NCBI GenBank assembly: GCA_964521255.1
Contig: CAZFRM010000014.1
Span: 62,001 to 126,000 of the forward strand
DNA from: ZC4RG29 sp964521255
Lineage (GTDB): Bacteria > Bacteroidota > Bacteroidia > Cytophagales > Cyclobacteriaceae
Direction of reading: 5' to 3'
DNA: 64,000 nt
Below, one piece after another: positions 1 to 9,234 of the stretch. The notes beneath the pieces are model-generated. The model saw nothing but the letters and a program-made list of their open reading frames with translations. It made no database searches and had not been told where the DNA came from. The translations under genes and the position numbers were made by a program. Every line of letters begins with the position of its first letter. The stretch's first letter is position 1.

Positions 1-668
1 TTTCTTGTGAGCATGCCGGTCGTAACATTCCTCGTGAATACAATTATCTTTTTGAGAAAGATATTGATGTAGTCAAATCTCACCGTGGTTGGGATCTGGG
101 TGCATGGGAGCTAACCTGGTATTTATCACAAAAGTTGAAGGTTCCGGCCTATGGATGCTTTACTACACGCCTTCTGATAGAGGTCAACCGGTCTTTTGAC
201 CACCCTCAGTTGTTCTCTGAATTTTCCAGCGGGCTTAGTGATGAAGAGAAAAGCAAATTAACCAAGGATATTTATTTACAATATCGAAATATTGTAGAAG
301 AGGAAATCTCAAATTCTACAAGGCCCACGTTACACCTTTCCGTGCACTCTTTTACACCCGCCCTGGATAATGAAGTGCGTGAATTGGAAATAGGACTTTT
401 GTTTGATCCGCAAAGATCGGGTGAGAAAATATTCTGTGAGGAATTTTCGAAGAAGCTTTCTGACCGACTGCCTGACTATCGTATTAAATTTAATGAACCC
501 CATAATGGTACCGATGATGGCTTTACAACTTATTTAAGAACACGGTTTGACAACGACGCTTACCGTGGCATTGGGATGGAAATAAATCAGAAGCTGGTTA
601 ATGTAGAGCAATGGAATTTGTTAAAAGAGTCTCTCGCTTCATGCCTGATGGATTATAAATTCTCCTGA
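1..668 (+). CDS. N-formylglutamate amidohydrolase family protein (5' end outside window)
   Basis: The reading frame is open from base 3 to the stop at 666-668, so the gene enters from the left and lacks its first residues here. The visible start reads SCEHAGRNIPREYN, the typical N-terminal motif of the FGase (HutG-like) amidohydrolase family, followed by HRGWDLGAW and later NRSFDHPQ and LSVHSFTP, which supply the expected histidines and acidic residues of the metal-dependent hydrolase fold. The family hydrolyses N-formyl-L-glutamate or similar N-acyl amino acids in the cytoplasm; the substrate of this member cannot be told. Its last 16 bases overlap, tail to tail, the minus-strand gene that follows. 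An in-frame TTG at 135 is not the real start, because homology extends upstream of it. Confidence 0.8.
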   Translation, partial: SCEHAGRNIPREYNYLFEKDIDVVKSHRGWDLGAWELTWYLSQKLKVPAYGCFTTRLLIEVNRSFDHPQLFSEFSSGLSDEEKSKLTKDIYLQYRNIVEEEISNSTRPTLHLSVHSFTPALDNEVRELEIGLLFDPQRSGEKIFCEEFSKKLSDRLPDYRIKFNEPHNGTDDGFTTYLRTRFDNDAYRGIGMEINQKLVNVEQWNLLKESLASCLMDYKFS

Positions 669-1267
669 AGATCAGATAATAGTTCTTTCAGCTTCTTCAG
701 ATGTTTGCCGTACAACTTATTGAGATACCATTTTGTGAACCATAATGATGAAACCAGGAACACACCAATAAGGAGGAGGATATACAATATCATCTTCCAA
801 TCTTTTAAAGCCTCAATAAATTGGTCTATCCCCCTGTCAATAATGACAAACAGAAAAACCAGGACCGTATAGATGGGATACATTATACTATAGCTTTTCT
901 CATAGAATTTAAGATAGGCTTCAAGGTCGTTGATAAGATTTTCAAGATTCATTTTAATGTTCTCCCTGCCTTCTTCAAACCGGTGCAGTATCCTGATTTT
1001 TTTTACATAGTATATAGCGTAACCAAGAAACATAAGAAGAAAAGCCATGAATGTCCACCGTAGTGCTCCATCCGGGATGGTAAAAGAATAATATAAGAGA
1101 AACAGACCGGCGAGGATAGTAAAGGTAAGTTCAAACCATACACTCCATTTTAATTTGGTGATAATGGATTTACTTCTTCTTCTTAGCATGGACGATATTT
1201 CTTCTTCCTGCTTTGGTTTGAAGCCTTCGCTTTTTTGCCAGATGTTTTTAAGGTCGTCTAACTCCAT
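653..1267 (-). CDS. Conserved membrane protein paired with an ECF sigma factor
   Basis: A 204-residue protein starting MELDDLKNIWQK with about four hydrophobic membrane segments (roughly residues 45-62, 68-88, 128-148 and 155-175) and charged cytoplasmic ends. It begins 2 bases after the stop of the sigma factor gene, so the two are surely one transcript. Membrane proteins of this kind with an N-terminal DDLKxxW motif commonly follow ECF sigma genes in Bacteroidota. It may act as an anti-sigma or signalling partner, but there is no recognisable zinc anti-sigma motif, so that role is inference from position only. Confidence 0.7.
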   Translation of the reverse strand: MELDDLKNIWQKSEGFKPKQEEEISSMLRRRSKSIITKLKWSVWFELTFTILAGLFLLYYSFTIPDGALRWTFMAFLLMFLGYAIYYVKKIRILHRFEEGRENIKMNLENLINDLEAYLKFYEKSYSIMYPIYTVLVFLFVIIDRGIDQFIEALKDWKMILYILLLIGVFLVSSLWFTKWYLNKLYGKHLKKLKELLSDLQENL

Positions 1268-1269
1268 AA

Positions 1270-1848
1270 TTAACGTGTCATTAGTTTTCGGAGACGTTCA
1301 CGTATTCGATTCATTCTTACGCGTACATTATTTTGTGTTATGCCGATGGTCTCGGCAATTTCGTCATAAGGCACTTCATCCAATGCCATCATGATCATAG
1401 CGCGGTCTATTTCATTAAGCTGGTGTATAGCCAATTGAAGGCGCTGGAAATCTTCCTCATGTGCATCACCATCAGCGTTGTCTGAGATGTTCAGGTGCCA
1501 CTCGTGGATATCTTCTGTTAAAAGTTTTCTGTTTTTTTTCCGCAAGCCTGAAATGGCTGTGTTGAGGGCAATCCGGTACATCCATGTTGTGATCTTTGCT
1601 TCTCCCCGAAAAGAAGGGAAAGCTTTCCAAAGTTGAAGCACAATTTCCTGGAAGAGATCATTCCGCGCTTCATAATCCATTTCATACATCATGCATATCT
1701 TGTGAATAAGCGCCTGATGCTGATTAATAAGGTTGACAAAGTTTTTTTCTTCTTTTAATGCCAACTGAATGGATTTGCTGATAAGTCGAAAGTAGGAAAA
1801 GAAAATTACAACTGGAAAGCTGTCACCATCGAAAAAAAGAGCGACCAT
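1270..1848 (-). CDS. RNA polymerase sigma factor, sigma-70 family, ECF type
   Basis: Region 2 is clear (DLFQEIVLQLWKAFPSF, then TWMYRIALNTAI), and region 4 ends the protein with a helix-turn-helix (VPYDEIAETIGITQNNVRVR). It directs RNA polymerase to a small regulon; the target genes are unknown. The first ATG gives 192 residues, but residues 1-28 (hydrophobic, FPVVIFFSYF) do not look like sigma region 2 and homologues usually start near the LKEEKNF segment; a TTG at 1762-1764 would give such a start. Coordinates are the longest form. It forms a two-gene unit with the membrane protein downstream. Confidence 0.85.
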   Translation of the reverse strand: MVALFFDGDSFPVVIFFSYFRLISKSIQLALKEEKNFVNLINQHQALIHKICMMYEMDYEARNDLFQEIVLQLWKAFPSFRGEAKITTWMYRIALNTAISGLRKKNRKLLTEDIHEWHLNISDNADGDAHEEDFQRLQLAIHQLNEIDRAMIMMALDEVPYDEIAETIGITQNNVRVRMNRIRERLRKLMTR

Positions 1849-2061
1849 ATTCGCCGCTCGTACCTTACTCCTTAATTATTCAATCATTCAATCCTTCATC
1901 AATTCAATTATTATTTTGTCAGATGCTCCTTAAATAAAGATAAAGGGCCTTTAAATTCAGTATCGGTATACCCCTTCGTCATGGTACATGGCATTTGTGA
2001 CAAGTAATTGTAACGTTGAAATACGCCAAAAACTTTAAACCTTAGACTTTGAACATTGAAC

Positions 2062-3315
2062 TTAGACTTTCTCTTTCTCCACATTAAAGAGATCGAGCAA
2101 TAACTCGGAGAGCGATTCTGTGTCGCCGCGTTTGCAGGCGGCTTTAAGATGTAAGACAGGATATTTGAGAATCTTTTGCATGAGCGAACGGCTTAGTTCT
2201 TCAAGCTTGGCCACTTCTTCTGGGCTGGAATTCTTGAGGAATCTCGCGAGCTCTTCCTTGCGTATATTTTCTAATGCAAATTTTAATTTCTGAATAGTAG
2301 GAGAAACCACCATTTCCTTAGACCAGTCGTTAAACTCCTCAATAGCTTCACTGATTATTGCTTTTACTTTTGGAATGGATGCTTTTCTTTTCTCTAAAGC
2401 TTCATCGGTTTTTTCACGCAGGTCATCAAGATTGTGAAGTATAACTCCAGGTATTTCTTCAACTGAAGATTCTATACTTCTGGGAATAGAAAGATCAATG
2501 AAAAATTTATGTGCTACAATCTTAAGATCTGCAATTTGTTTTTTTGTGATCAAAGGACTTTGGCCTGAAACTGAACTGATCACAACATCTGCTTGAGCCA
2601 GTTCTGTTGTTAACTCTGCCAATCCGCCAAATTTGAATTGACTTTCTTTGGCGAGCTTCTCCGCTTTCTCAACTGTGCGGTTAAGGATCGTAACATTTTT
2701 CAGTCTGGAACCGGATAAGTTACGCACTACATCCTGTCCGATTTCACCTACACCCAAAACCAAAATTTTTGGATCGGTGTATCCAATGGTTATATCTTCG
2801 ACAAGTTCTTTTGCTGCATAAGAAATGCTGGCTGCACCATCACGAAAAGAGGTCTCCTGAACCACTCGCTTATTCACGAAAAATATAGTGTGCATGATGC
2901 GGTGCAGGAATGGTCCCGCTATATTTTCATCTGCACTCCACTGATAAGCATTTTTGACCTGACCGGATATTTGCAGATCGCCAACAATCTGAGCATCCAA
3001 GCCTAATGAAACTTCAAATAAATGTTGAACTGCCTCCTGGTGATTGAGAGCAATAAAATGTCTCTCAAAACCGTCCGGTATATTCTTGATAAGTTTCAGC
3101 CCATTGAAAATCTCCCTGGAAAGATCACGACCCGAGTAGTAATAGATTTCGGTCCTGTTACAGGTGGAGACAACAAGCACATCGGAAGCTTGTGCATAAT
3201 CCTTAAGAAAACGAAGAAGCCTTTTAGCTCCTTCCTCATTAAGCGAGACCTGCTCCCTGATTTCAACCGGAGCTGATTTGTAGGTCAATATGAGTGCTTT
3301 GAAGTTTTCGCCCAT
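2062..3315 (-). CDS. hemA: Glutamyl-tRNA reductase
   Basis: Reduces glutamyl-tRNA(Glu) with NADPH to glutamate-1-semialdehyde, the first committed step of C5-pathway tetrapyrrole synthesis, in the cytosol. The catalytic segment STCNRTEIYYY places the active cysteine at residue 52; the NADPH domain has ILVLGVGEIGQ near residue 188; a C-terminal helical dimerisation domain follows (EEVAKLEELSRSLMQKILKYP). At 417 residues it has the usual family length. It stands alone, divergent from the helix-hairpin-helix gene, with a good Bacteroidota -7 box just upstream. The next haem gene is not in the window. Confidence 0.96.
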   Translation of the reverse strand: MGENFKALILTYKSAPVEIREQVSLNEEGAKRLLRFLKDYAQASDVLVVSTCNRTEIYYYSGRDLSREIFNGLKLIKNIPDGFERHFIALNHQEAVQHLFEVSLGLDAQIVGDLQISGQVKNAYQWSADENIAGPFLHRIMHTIFFVNKRVVQETSFRDGAASISYAAKELVEDITIGYTDPKILVLGVGEIGQDVVRNLSGSRLKNVTILNRTVEKAEKLAKESQFKFGGLAELTTELAQADVVISSVSGQSPLITKKQIADLKIVAHKFFIDLSIPRSIESSVEEIPGVILHNLDDLREKTDEALEKRKASIPKVKAIISEAIEEFNDWSKEMVVSPTIQKLKFALENIRKEELARFLKNSSPEEVAKLEELSRSLMQKILKYPVLHLKAACKRGDTESLSELLLDLFNVEKEKV

Positions 3316-3328
3316 AAAATTTCAATTG

Positions 3329-3336
3329 CAAAAGTA
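3329..3336 (-). promoter_or_regulatory. Putative hemA promoter -7 box
   Basis: Minus strand reads TACTTTTG, a perfect match to the Bacteroidota -7 consensus TAnnTTTG, 13 bases before the hemA ATG. No convincing TTTG -33 element was found, so this rests on one box. Confidence 0.45.
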
Positions 3337-3549
3337 CAGTCGGATTAAAACATTTTAATGATAATTGTCAGTCGGACTCTTAATTTAGAATCGTTATAAA
3401 TTAGTTTCGCCCATGTTTATAGCTCAATACAGCGCTAATACGGAAACAGTTGATAATGAGGCTAATTATTATTCAATTTTTTTTATGATCTTAAACCGCA
3501 TTAGTAAGGTCATTTAAAGTGACCCCGTTGAACAAAAAATAAGACTCTC

Positions 3550-4443
3550 GTGAACATCCTACGGCGCTGGGTAAGGTTTCTATTTGGCTTTTCAAGACGC
3601 GAAACCAATGGCTTTTTAATACTGATTCCGTTAATAATGCTCGTCCTTTTTTCGCAGCCGCTTTATAGGGTACTAAGCCGACCGGGGTTAAAAGATTTCT
3701 CAAAGGAAAGCGTTAAGTTGGATAGTATGGTGGCTGTTATTGAGGCTAATCAGCGATTGAATGCAGATACCGTAAGAGCGCAACATCTGTTTGCATTCAA
3801 TCCCAATACTGTAACCAACGATCAATTAAAGTCATTGGGATTTGAAAAAGAAACCATTAAGAGGATGATCAACTACAGGGAGAAAGGAGGCAAATTTTAT
3901 GTCAAATCTGACGTGCTTAAGATCTATGGAATGGATTCGTCATCGTATGAGAAGTTGTATCCTTTTATCAGCCTTCCGGTCGAGAGAAATTCTGTTAAGG
4001 TTGTCAGTCAGTTTGTACCCACGCAAAGCAAGGTTGATTCATTGTTTGATTTGAATAGTGTGGATTCTGCCAGGCTTCTTAAAATTTATGGAATCGGCCC
4101 GGTGTTGTCATCGAGAATTATTCGATACCGGGAAAAGTTGGGAGGCTTTATTGACAGGGACCAACTCCTTGAAGTTTATGGATTGGATTCCGTTGTAGCA
4201 GACAGAATTTCCCGAAAATCTTATATACAGAAAGATTTTATCCCACGAAAAATTCAACTTAACGATAGTAACACGGAAATGGAACTGTCCGCTCATCCTT
4301 ATCTTTCGAGGGCTGAGGCGAAAGCGATTGTCGCTTACCGATTTCAGCATGGCCCTTTTTCTTCAGTTGAAGATATTCGTAAAATTCACAGTATTGGTGA
4401 AAAAACTTTTCTTAAGATTGAGCCCTACATTAGTATAAAATAG
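3550..4443 (+). CDS. Helix-hairpin-helix (ComEA-like) membrane-anchored protein
   Basis: 297 residues, GTG start. After a short basic N-terminus there is one membrane segment (residues 22-40, FLILIPLIMLVLFSQPLY), then repeated helix-hairpin-helix units: FAFNPNTVTNDQLKSLGF (about 80-98), DLNSVDSARLLKIYGIGPVLSSRII (about 165-190) and AHPYLSRAEAKAIVAYR near residues 245-262. These units bind DNA non-specifically; ComEA proteins use them in DNA uptake. Three units with a membrane anchor fit a periplasmic DNA-binding protein, but the exact role is not shown. The stop is 22 bases before the helicase start, so the two may be cotranscribed. Confidence 0.8.
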   Translation: MNILRRWVRFLFGFSRRETNGFLILIPLIMLVLFSQPLYRVLSRPGLKDFSKESVKLDSMVAVIEANQRLNADTVRAQHLFAFNPNTVTNDQLKSLGFEKETIKRMINYREKGGKFYVKSDVLKIYGMDSSSYEKLYPFISLPVERNSVKVVSQFVPTQSKVDSLFDLNSVDSARLLKIYGIGPVLSSRIIRYREKLGGFIDRDQLLEVYGLDSVVADRISRKSYIQKDFIPRKIQLNDSNTEMELSAHPYLSRAEAKAIVAYRFQHGPFSSVEDIRKIHSIGEKTFLKIEPYISIK

Positions 4444-4465
4444 GGATTAGGTTAACAAGCTCCTT

Positions 4466-7400
4466 TTGAAACCAGCGCAAAAAAAAATACTTCAAACTTA
4501 TCTTAACAGGCTCACCAACCTGACGGGGAACAACCGTTCACTTCTCTTGCTTCGTCTTTCAGCAGAACAGATGATGGATCTTCACGCTTTCAATTTTTTG
4601 ACGGGTGATTCTTTTTCAATAATCAGCGCATTGATGACAGGTAAGCGAAAGAAGCTTGCCCAGGTACTGGATAGCAGAGTGGAAGCAAATAATGAATTAA
4701 GTCATAGGCTTAAAAGACTTCAACGCATAGATAAATTCATTTATGAAGAACGCGGCTCCAATGATTTACATATTGGCTGGCCATTCGTAAGAGGCAAATT
4801 CATAGATGGAACTTTAGTGAGGGCTCCGCTACTTTTCTTTCCTGTATCGATCGTGCAAACCAACAATGACTGGGAACTTGTTCCGAGAGAAGATGCAGGT
4901 ATTACTTTTAACAAATCGTTCGCGCTGGCGTACGCTCATTTTAATAAAGTAGATGCATCGGAAGAATTGTTAGAGGCAACATTTGATGAATTCAATCCGG
5001 ATAGTACGGTATGGAGAACGGAACTTTATCAGCTTTTGAAAGATAAAATTGAAATCAATTTTAACCCTGATAATTTTCGTGATGAGTTGATAAAGTTTGA
5101 AGAGTTTGATAAGGCATCGTTTCAAGAGAAACATCGCTCCGGGGAAATAAAACTATTTCCTGAAGCAGTGTTGGGAATTTTTCCACAAGCCGGCTCGCAG
5201 CTTTTACCGGATTACATGCATTTGCTTGAAACGGAAAACTCACAAGACCTTGAAGAATTTTTTGTAAAGCACAATCAGCGTGATGGTGGTGATACAGAGA
5301 ATCAAAATAAACCGGATACGGTCAGAGAGGAAAAGATACACACGCCATTTGAAGTTGATGCCTGGCAGGAAAATGCAATAAAAACCATTAAGGCAGGAAA
5401 GTCAATTGTCGTTCAGGGCCCTCCGGGAACAGGAAAGTCACAGCTAATCTGCAACCTCATCGCTGATGCTGTTGCGTCTGGAAAAAAGGTACTCATGGTT
5501 TGCCAGAAAAGAGCTGCACTGGATGTGGTGTATCAACGTCTGCAGGATATTGACATGGATGATTTTCTGGGACTCGTGCACGACTTTAGAAATGATCGAA
5601 AGGAAATTTTTGAGAAAATTGCAAGACAGATTGACAGGATAGAAGACTACAAGGCCCTTGATCGAAGTGTTGACATTATACAAATGGAGCGCAGGTTTCT
5701 TCAACTATGCAGAAGTATTGATCACATTGTTGAAGAGCTTGATGAGTTTAAGCAAGCGTTATTCAGTGAAGAGGAGGCGGGCATTTCAATAAAGCAACTT
5801 TATCTGAATTCTGATCTCCATGGTGAAGCCATAAATTTAAAGCAGGAATTTCAGTTCTTTCATTATTCTGGTCTTGATGAATTTTTGCGAAAACTGAAGA
5901 GCTTTACAAATTACGCTAACCGCTACGAACGTGACGGCTATGCATGGAAGATTCGCAAATCATTTGCCTCATTCAAATTGTCTGACATGAAGGCGATGAT
6001 TAAAATGATTGAAGGCATTCCTGAATTTCAAAAATCCCTCGCTGAAAAAGCCTACGCGCTTTTGTCTGCCACATTGAACCTTGAGGATTGTCACTCCTTC
6101 CTTAATCGTGAAGATGATATCCTGGGTATGCTCAGCGTATTAAAAGATGAGGACACGTACCGCTATTTTGTTGCTATGGTACATGAGCAGGACAATGAAA
6201 CCAGCCTTCTTTGGTTGTCCAATGTAGAGCGTGTGGTAGTGAATTGCTACGAAGATGTTGGGCCTGAAAAAACGGTTGCCTCTGAAGATTTGGGAAAATT
6301 GCAACTTGCTTTACGACAGTCACTGGCCGCACGAAGAAACCTCATCCGTTACATCCGATGGCAGTGGTCAAAAAATAATTACTGGTTGAAGCGGGTAATG
6401 GTCGCTAATGATCTTCCGTATAATAAAAAGGGATTGCGACTGCTGGAGCAAAAGCTTGATAACAGATTAAACCTGGAACATCATCTTACATCGTTAAAAG
6501 GGAAAGCCTGGCTTATTGAGCTACCCGAAACATACGCGATGGAACCACTTAAGAAGTGGTTTGGCCAAAAGAAATTGGCGATACGTGCAAAACTGATTTT
6601 CAATTCCTTAAAAGAAGTAAAAGATTTTATTAAACCTGGAAACTACACGCGTAAAGAGTTTACCAAACTTTTTCGCGATTTGACAAAAATGTTTGTTGAG
6701 GTTCCTGGTAAGAAAAAAGAATGGCAGCATTATTTATCGAGCTTTCAGATACGGCATCTTATTCGTGAGCCACTGCAGGCCGGTGAATATGTTTCATTAC
6801 TAAAAAGCGACTTCGACAATCTCTGTGAATTCGATAAGCTAAAGGAAGCATTGACTGAGAATGAATTAAATACGATAAAAAAACTTCATGCTCAGTCTGG
6901 TATGTGGGAGTTCGAACGGCATGAACCTTTATTTAAAAACAGTCTTGCACTCGCCTGGATTGATTATATCGAGACAAAATATCCTGTACTTCGTATTGTA
7001 AGCTCCCTGAAGATTGAGGAATTGCAAGCTGAATTATCGAAGCTTGTTGCAGAGAAGAAAAAGCTTAGCAAGGAAATTATTTTACTTCGGGTACGCGAGC
7101 AGCTTTACGACAACCTTGAATATAACCGCCTGAACAATAGAATAACGTATCGTGATTTACATCACCAGGCTACAAAGAAAAAGAAATTGTGGCCCTTGCG
7201 GAAAGTGGTTCTTGAGATGGAAGAAGATCTTTTGAGATTGATACCATGCTGGTTAGCTTCACCGGAATCTGTGTCAGCGATCTTTCCTATGAAAGAGATT
7301 TTTGACATGGTTATTTTTGATGAAGCTTCTCAATGTTTTGCAGAGCGCGGAATTCCGGCAATGTATCGCGGTAAGCAGGTAATAATAGCCGGTGACGACA

Positions 7401-8479
7401 AACAGTTGAAACCTTACGAACTCTACCAGGTACGTTGGGACGAAGAAAATGATCATCCGGATAGTGAGGTCGACTCTCTGTTAGAGTTAGCTAAACGATA
7501 CCTTCAGTCAATTCATTTGCAAGGTCATTACCGAAGCCAGTCTCCGGAGCTAATTGATTTTTCCAATAAATACTTTTACGAAGGGCGTTTGAAATTATTA
7601 CCGGATCGGTTGCGTCTTAATTTGAATCAACCTGCAATTGAATTTCACAAGGTAGATGGTAGGTGGGAAAATAACGTTAACCCGATCGAGGCTGAAACAG
7701 TGGTGGAGAAGGTGCTCTTGTTTCTTCGTGATTTCCCGGATGTACAGGTTGGGGTAGTTACCTTCAATGCTCCGCAGCAAATGTTGATAATGGACAGGTT
7801 AGAGGAGGAAGCGGGTAAATCAGGACTAACATTACCGTCATCTTTATTTGTGAAGAATATTGAAAATGTTCAGGGCGATGAAAAGGATGTAATCATTTTT
7901 TCAATCGGATATGCACCGGATAAGAAGGGAAAAATGGTTATGCAATTTGGTAGTTTGAATCAGGCAGGCGGTGAGAACCGATTGAATGTGGCAATAACGC
8001 GGGCGCGCATACAGGTGATAATTGTAAGCAGTATTTGGCCGGAAGAGTTAAAAGTGGATGATAGCAAAAACGAAGGCCCTAAGCTACTAAAGGCTTACCT
8101 TGAATTCGGTCGCATGGTACAGGAGGGACAATTTGAACCGAAAATGTATCAGACGGGTAAACAGGAGAGTTCATGGCATCTTAAAACAAAAGTGAGAGAG
8201 ATGGCCCGGGTTCAGTTTCCTGATATAATTTTTGAAACACATGCATTGCCTTTCACAGATGTATGCTTCAGGCAAAACGGAAATTACATGGGTGTTATTT
8301 TAACCGATGATGAGCGTTACTTGAATAGTCTGTCCGCAAAAGATTTATATGCTTACACCACTGACCAATTAGCCCGGAAACATTGGGAACACAGAATGAT
8401 TTACAGTCGTAATTACTGGTTGGATAAAGAGAAAATTGAAAATGATTTATTGCGTCTGGTAGGTGCTCAGATAGGATAA
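4466..8479 (+). CDS. Large superfamily 1 DNA/RNA helicase with DUF4011-like N-terminus and nuclease-like tail
   Basis: 1337 residues, TTG start 22 bases after the previous stop. The N-terminal region (about 1-200, with VRAPLLFFPVSIV) resembles the DUF4011 domain of large DNA2/NAM7-type helicases. Walker A GPPGTGKS is at 318-325, motif II DEAS at 952-955, motif III GDDKQL at 976-981, and motif VI VAITRAR near 1175-1181; the long insert between motifs I and II (330-940) is helical. The last 100 residues (FTDVCFRQNGNYMGVILTDD, then SRNYW) resemble the PD-(D/E)xK-like tail found on related helicases, but the usual E-x-D/K core appears altered. It probably unwinds nucleic acid in repair or defence; no defence partner is adjacent. 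The 3' end overlaps the SET gene by 13 bases, convergently. Confidence 0.85.
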   Translation: MKPAQKKILQTYLNRLTNLTGNNRSLLLLRLSAEQMMDLHAFNFLTGDSFSIISALMTGKRKKLAQVLDSRVEANNELSHRLKRLQRIDKFIYEERGSNDLHIGWPFVRGKFIDGTLVRAPLLFFPVSIVQTNNDWELVPREDAGITFNKSFALAYAHFNKVDASEELLEATFDEFNPDSTVWRTELYQLLKDKIEINFNPDNFRDELIKFEEFDKASFQEKHRSGEIKLFPEAVLGIFPQAGSQLLPDYMHLLETENSQDLEEFFVKHNQRDGGDTENQNKPDTVREEKIHTPFEVDAWQENAIKTIKAGKSIVVQGPPGTGKSQLICNLIADAVASGKKVLMVCQKRAALDVVYQRLQDIDMDDFLGLVHDFRNDRKEIFEKIARQIDRIEDYKALDRSVDIIQMERRFLQLCRSIDHIVEELDEFKQALFSEEEAGISIKQLYLNSDLHGEAINLKQEFQFFHYSGLDEFLRKLKSFTNYANRYERDGYAWKIRKSFASFKLSDMKAMIKMIEGIPEFQKSLAEKAYALLSATLNLEDCHSFLNREDDILGMLSVLKDEDTYRYFVAMVHEQDNETSLLWLSNVERVVVNCYEDVGPEKTVASEDLGKLQLALRQSLAARRNLIRYIRWQWSKNNYWLKRVMVANDLPYNKKGLRLLEQKLDNRLNLEHHLTSLKGKAWLIELPETYAMEPLKKWFGQKKLAIRAKLIFNSLKEVKDFIKPGNYTRKEFTKLFRDLTKMFVEVPGKKKEWQHYLSSFQIRHLIREPLQAGEYVSLLKSDFDNLCEFDKLKEALTENELNTIKKLHAQSGMWEFERHEPLFKNSLALAWIDYIETKYPVLRIVSSLKIEELQAELSKLVAEKKKLSKEIILLRVREQLYDNLEYNRLNNRITYRDLHHQATKKKKLWPLRKVVLEMEEDLLRLIPCWLASPESVSAIFPMKEIFDMVIFDEASQCFAERGIPAMYRGKQVIIAGDDKQLKPYELYQVRWDEENDHPDSEVDSLLELAKRYLQSIHLQGHYRSQSPELIDFSNKYFYEGRLKLLPDRLRLNLNQPAIEFHKVDGRWENNVNPIEAETVVEKVLLFLRDFPDVQVGVVTFNAPQQMLIMDRLEEEAGKSGLTLPSSLFVKNIENVQGDEKDVIIFSIGYAPDKKGKMVMQFGSLNQAGGENRLNVAITRARIQVIIVSSIWPEELKVDDSKNEGPKLLKAYLEFGRMVQEGQFEPKMYQTGKQESSWHLKTKVREMARVQFPDIIFETHALPFTDVCFRQNGNYMGVILTDDERYLNSLSAKDLYAYTTDQLARKHWEHRMIYSRNYWLDKEKIENDLLRLVGAQIG

Positions 8480-9120
8480 GATACATTCGGATGACGTTTC
8501 TTCAGGTACCTATAGGCTTTTCCATTTAGTTCAGTAATGCCATAATAACAGTTAAGAATAGAATCCATTTTTTCCCGCCCTACAGCAATATTGGATACTT
8601 TGTTCAGAAGCGCTTCTCCCAATAAATGTATAAGAGGCTGTTTTACCCGTTGAAAATTTCCCATTGCTGAAAGAAGCTTGGCATCCCAGTCGTGATGGAA
8701 ACGAACCGTATCATCAGGGTAAACTACCTTTCTGTTAACACCTTTTTCAGGAATTGTTTCAAAGGGTTCTTCTACATTGAGATATCCGTAATCATCGGTA
8801 AGTTCTTCACCGGGTTGAATATCACGTATAGCGATTTCAAATTCATACGCCGTGGTAAGACAATTTGAGTTCGAGCTATGATTTACAAATCGGGCATTGT
8901 CCCAACACAGAATGTAATCACCTTCAGCATTTCGGTAGGTATATTTGTCAAGTACATCTTGATAGAGGGGATCCATGGCTTTGATTTGCTCTCTCGTAAA
9001 AAACCGGTCGAGCTTGTCAAGCACCCACGTTATAGTTCCTTTTGGGATAAACTGCGTAGCCACCATCCCATACCCAATCGTATCATTAATGAACTTTATT
9101 TCTGTATGCGGGTGAATCAT
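8467..9120 (-). CDS. SET domain-containing protein (putative protein-lysine methyltransferase)
   Basis: The SET core is visible: FIPKGTITWV near the start, then RFVNHSSNSNC and IQPGEELTDDYGYLN, the signature NHS and ExxxDYG motifs that bind S-adenosylmethionine and shape the active site. Such bacterial SET proteins transfer methyl groups to lysines of unknown protein targets. I place the start at the ATG at 9118-9120 (MIHPHTEIKFI). A longer GTG-started form to 9162 would begin inside the stem of the glnII terminator, which makes it unlikely. The post-SET region (about 135-217) has no cysteine cluster. Confidence 0.82.
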   Translation of the reverse strand: MIHPHTEIKFINDTIGYGMVATQFIPKGTITWVLDKLDRFFTREQIKAMDPLYQDVLDKYTYRNAEGDYILCWDNARFVNHSSNSNCLTTAYEFEIAIRDIQPGEELTDDYGYLNVEEPFETIPEKGVNRKVVYPDDTVRFHHDWDAKLLSAMGNFQRVKQPLIHLLGEALLNKVSNIAVGREKMDSILNCYYGITELNGKAYRYLKKRHPNVSYPI

Positions 9121-9146
9121 ATATTCAGTTCTGCATTTCAACGGCA

Positions 9147-9199
9147 TAAAAAAACGCTGCACAAAAGCGGGGAATCTGGATGCTTTTGGTGCAGCGTTT
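9147..9199 (-). terminator. Rho-independent terminator of the glnII transcript
   Basis: Arms 9152-9168 and 9182-9199 are complementary over 17 bases with a single bulged base, with a 13-base loop; on the minus strand the second arm runs into seven T residues (plus-strand A run 9148-9154). It lies 35 bases past the glnII stop. Confidence 0.85.
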
Positions 9200-9234
9200 A
9201 CCGTTCATGTGTTTGTCAAAAAACAGCGTTTGAT

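Noticed and set aside
9121..9162. Longer start of the SET-domain gene at GTG 9162
   Set aside because: The added codons lie in the glnII terminator stem and its T run; the ATG at 9120 fits the family start.
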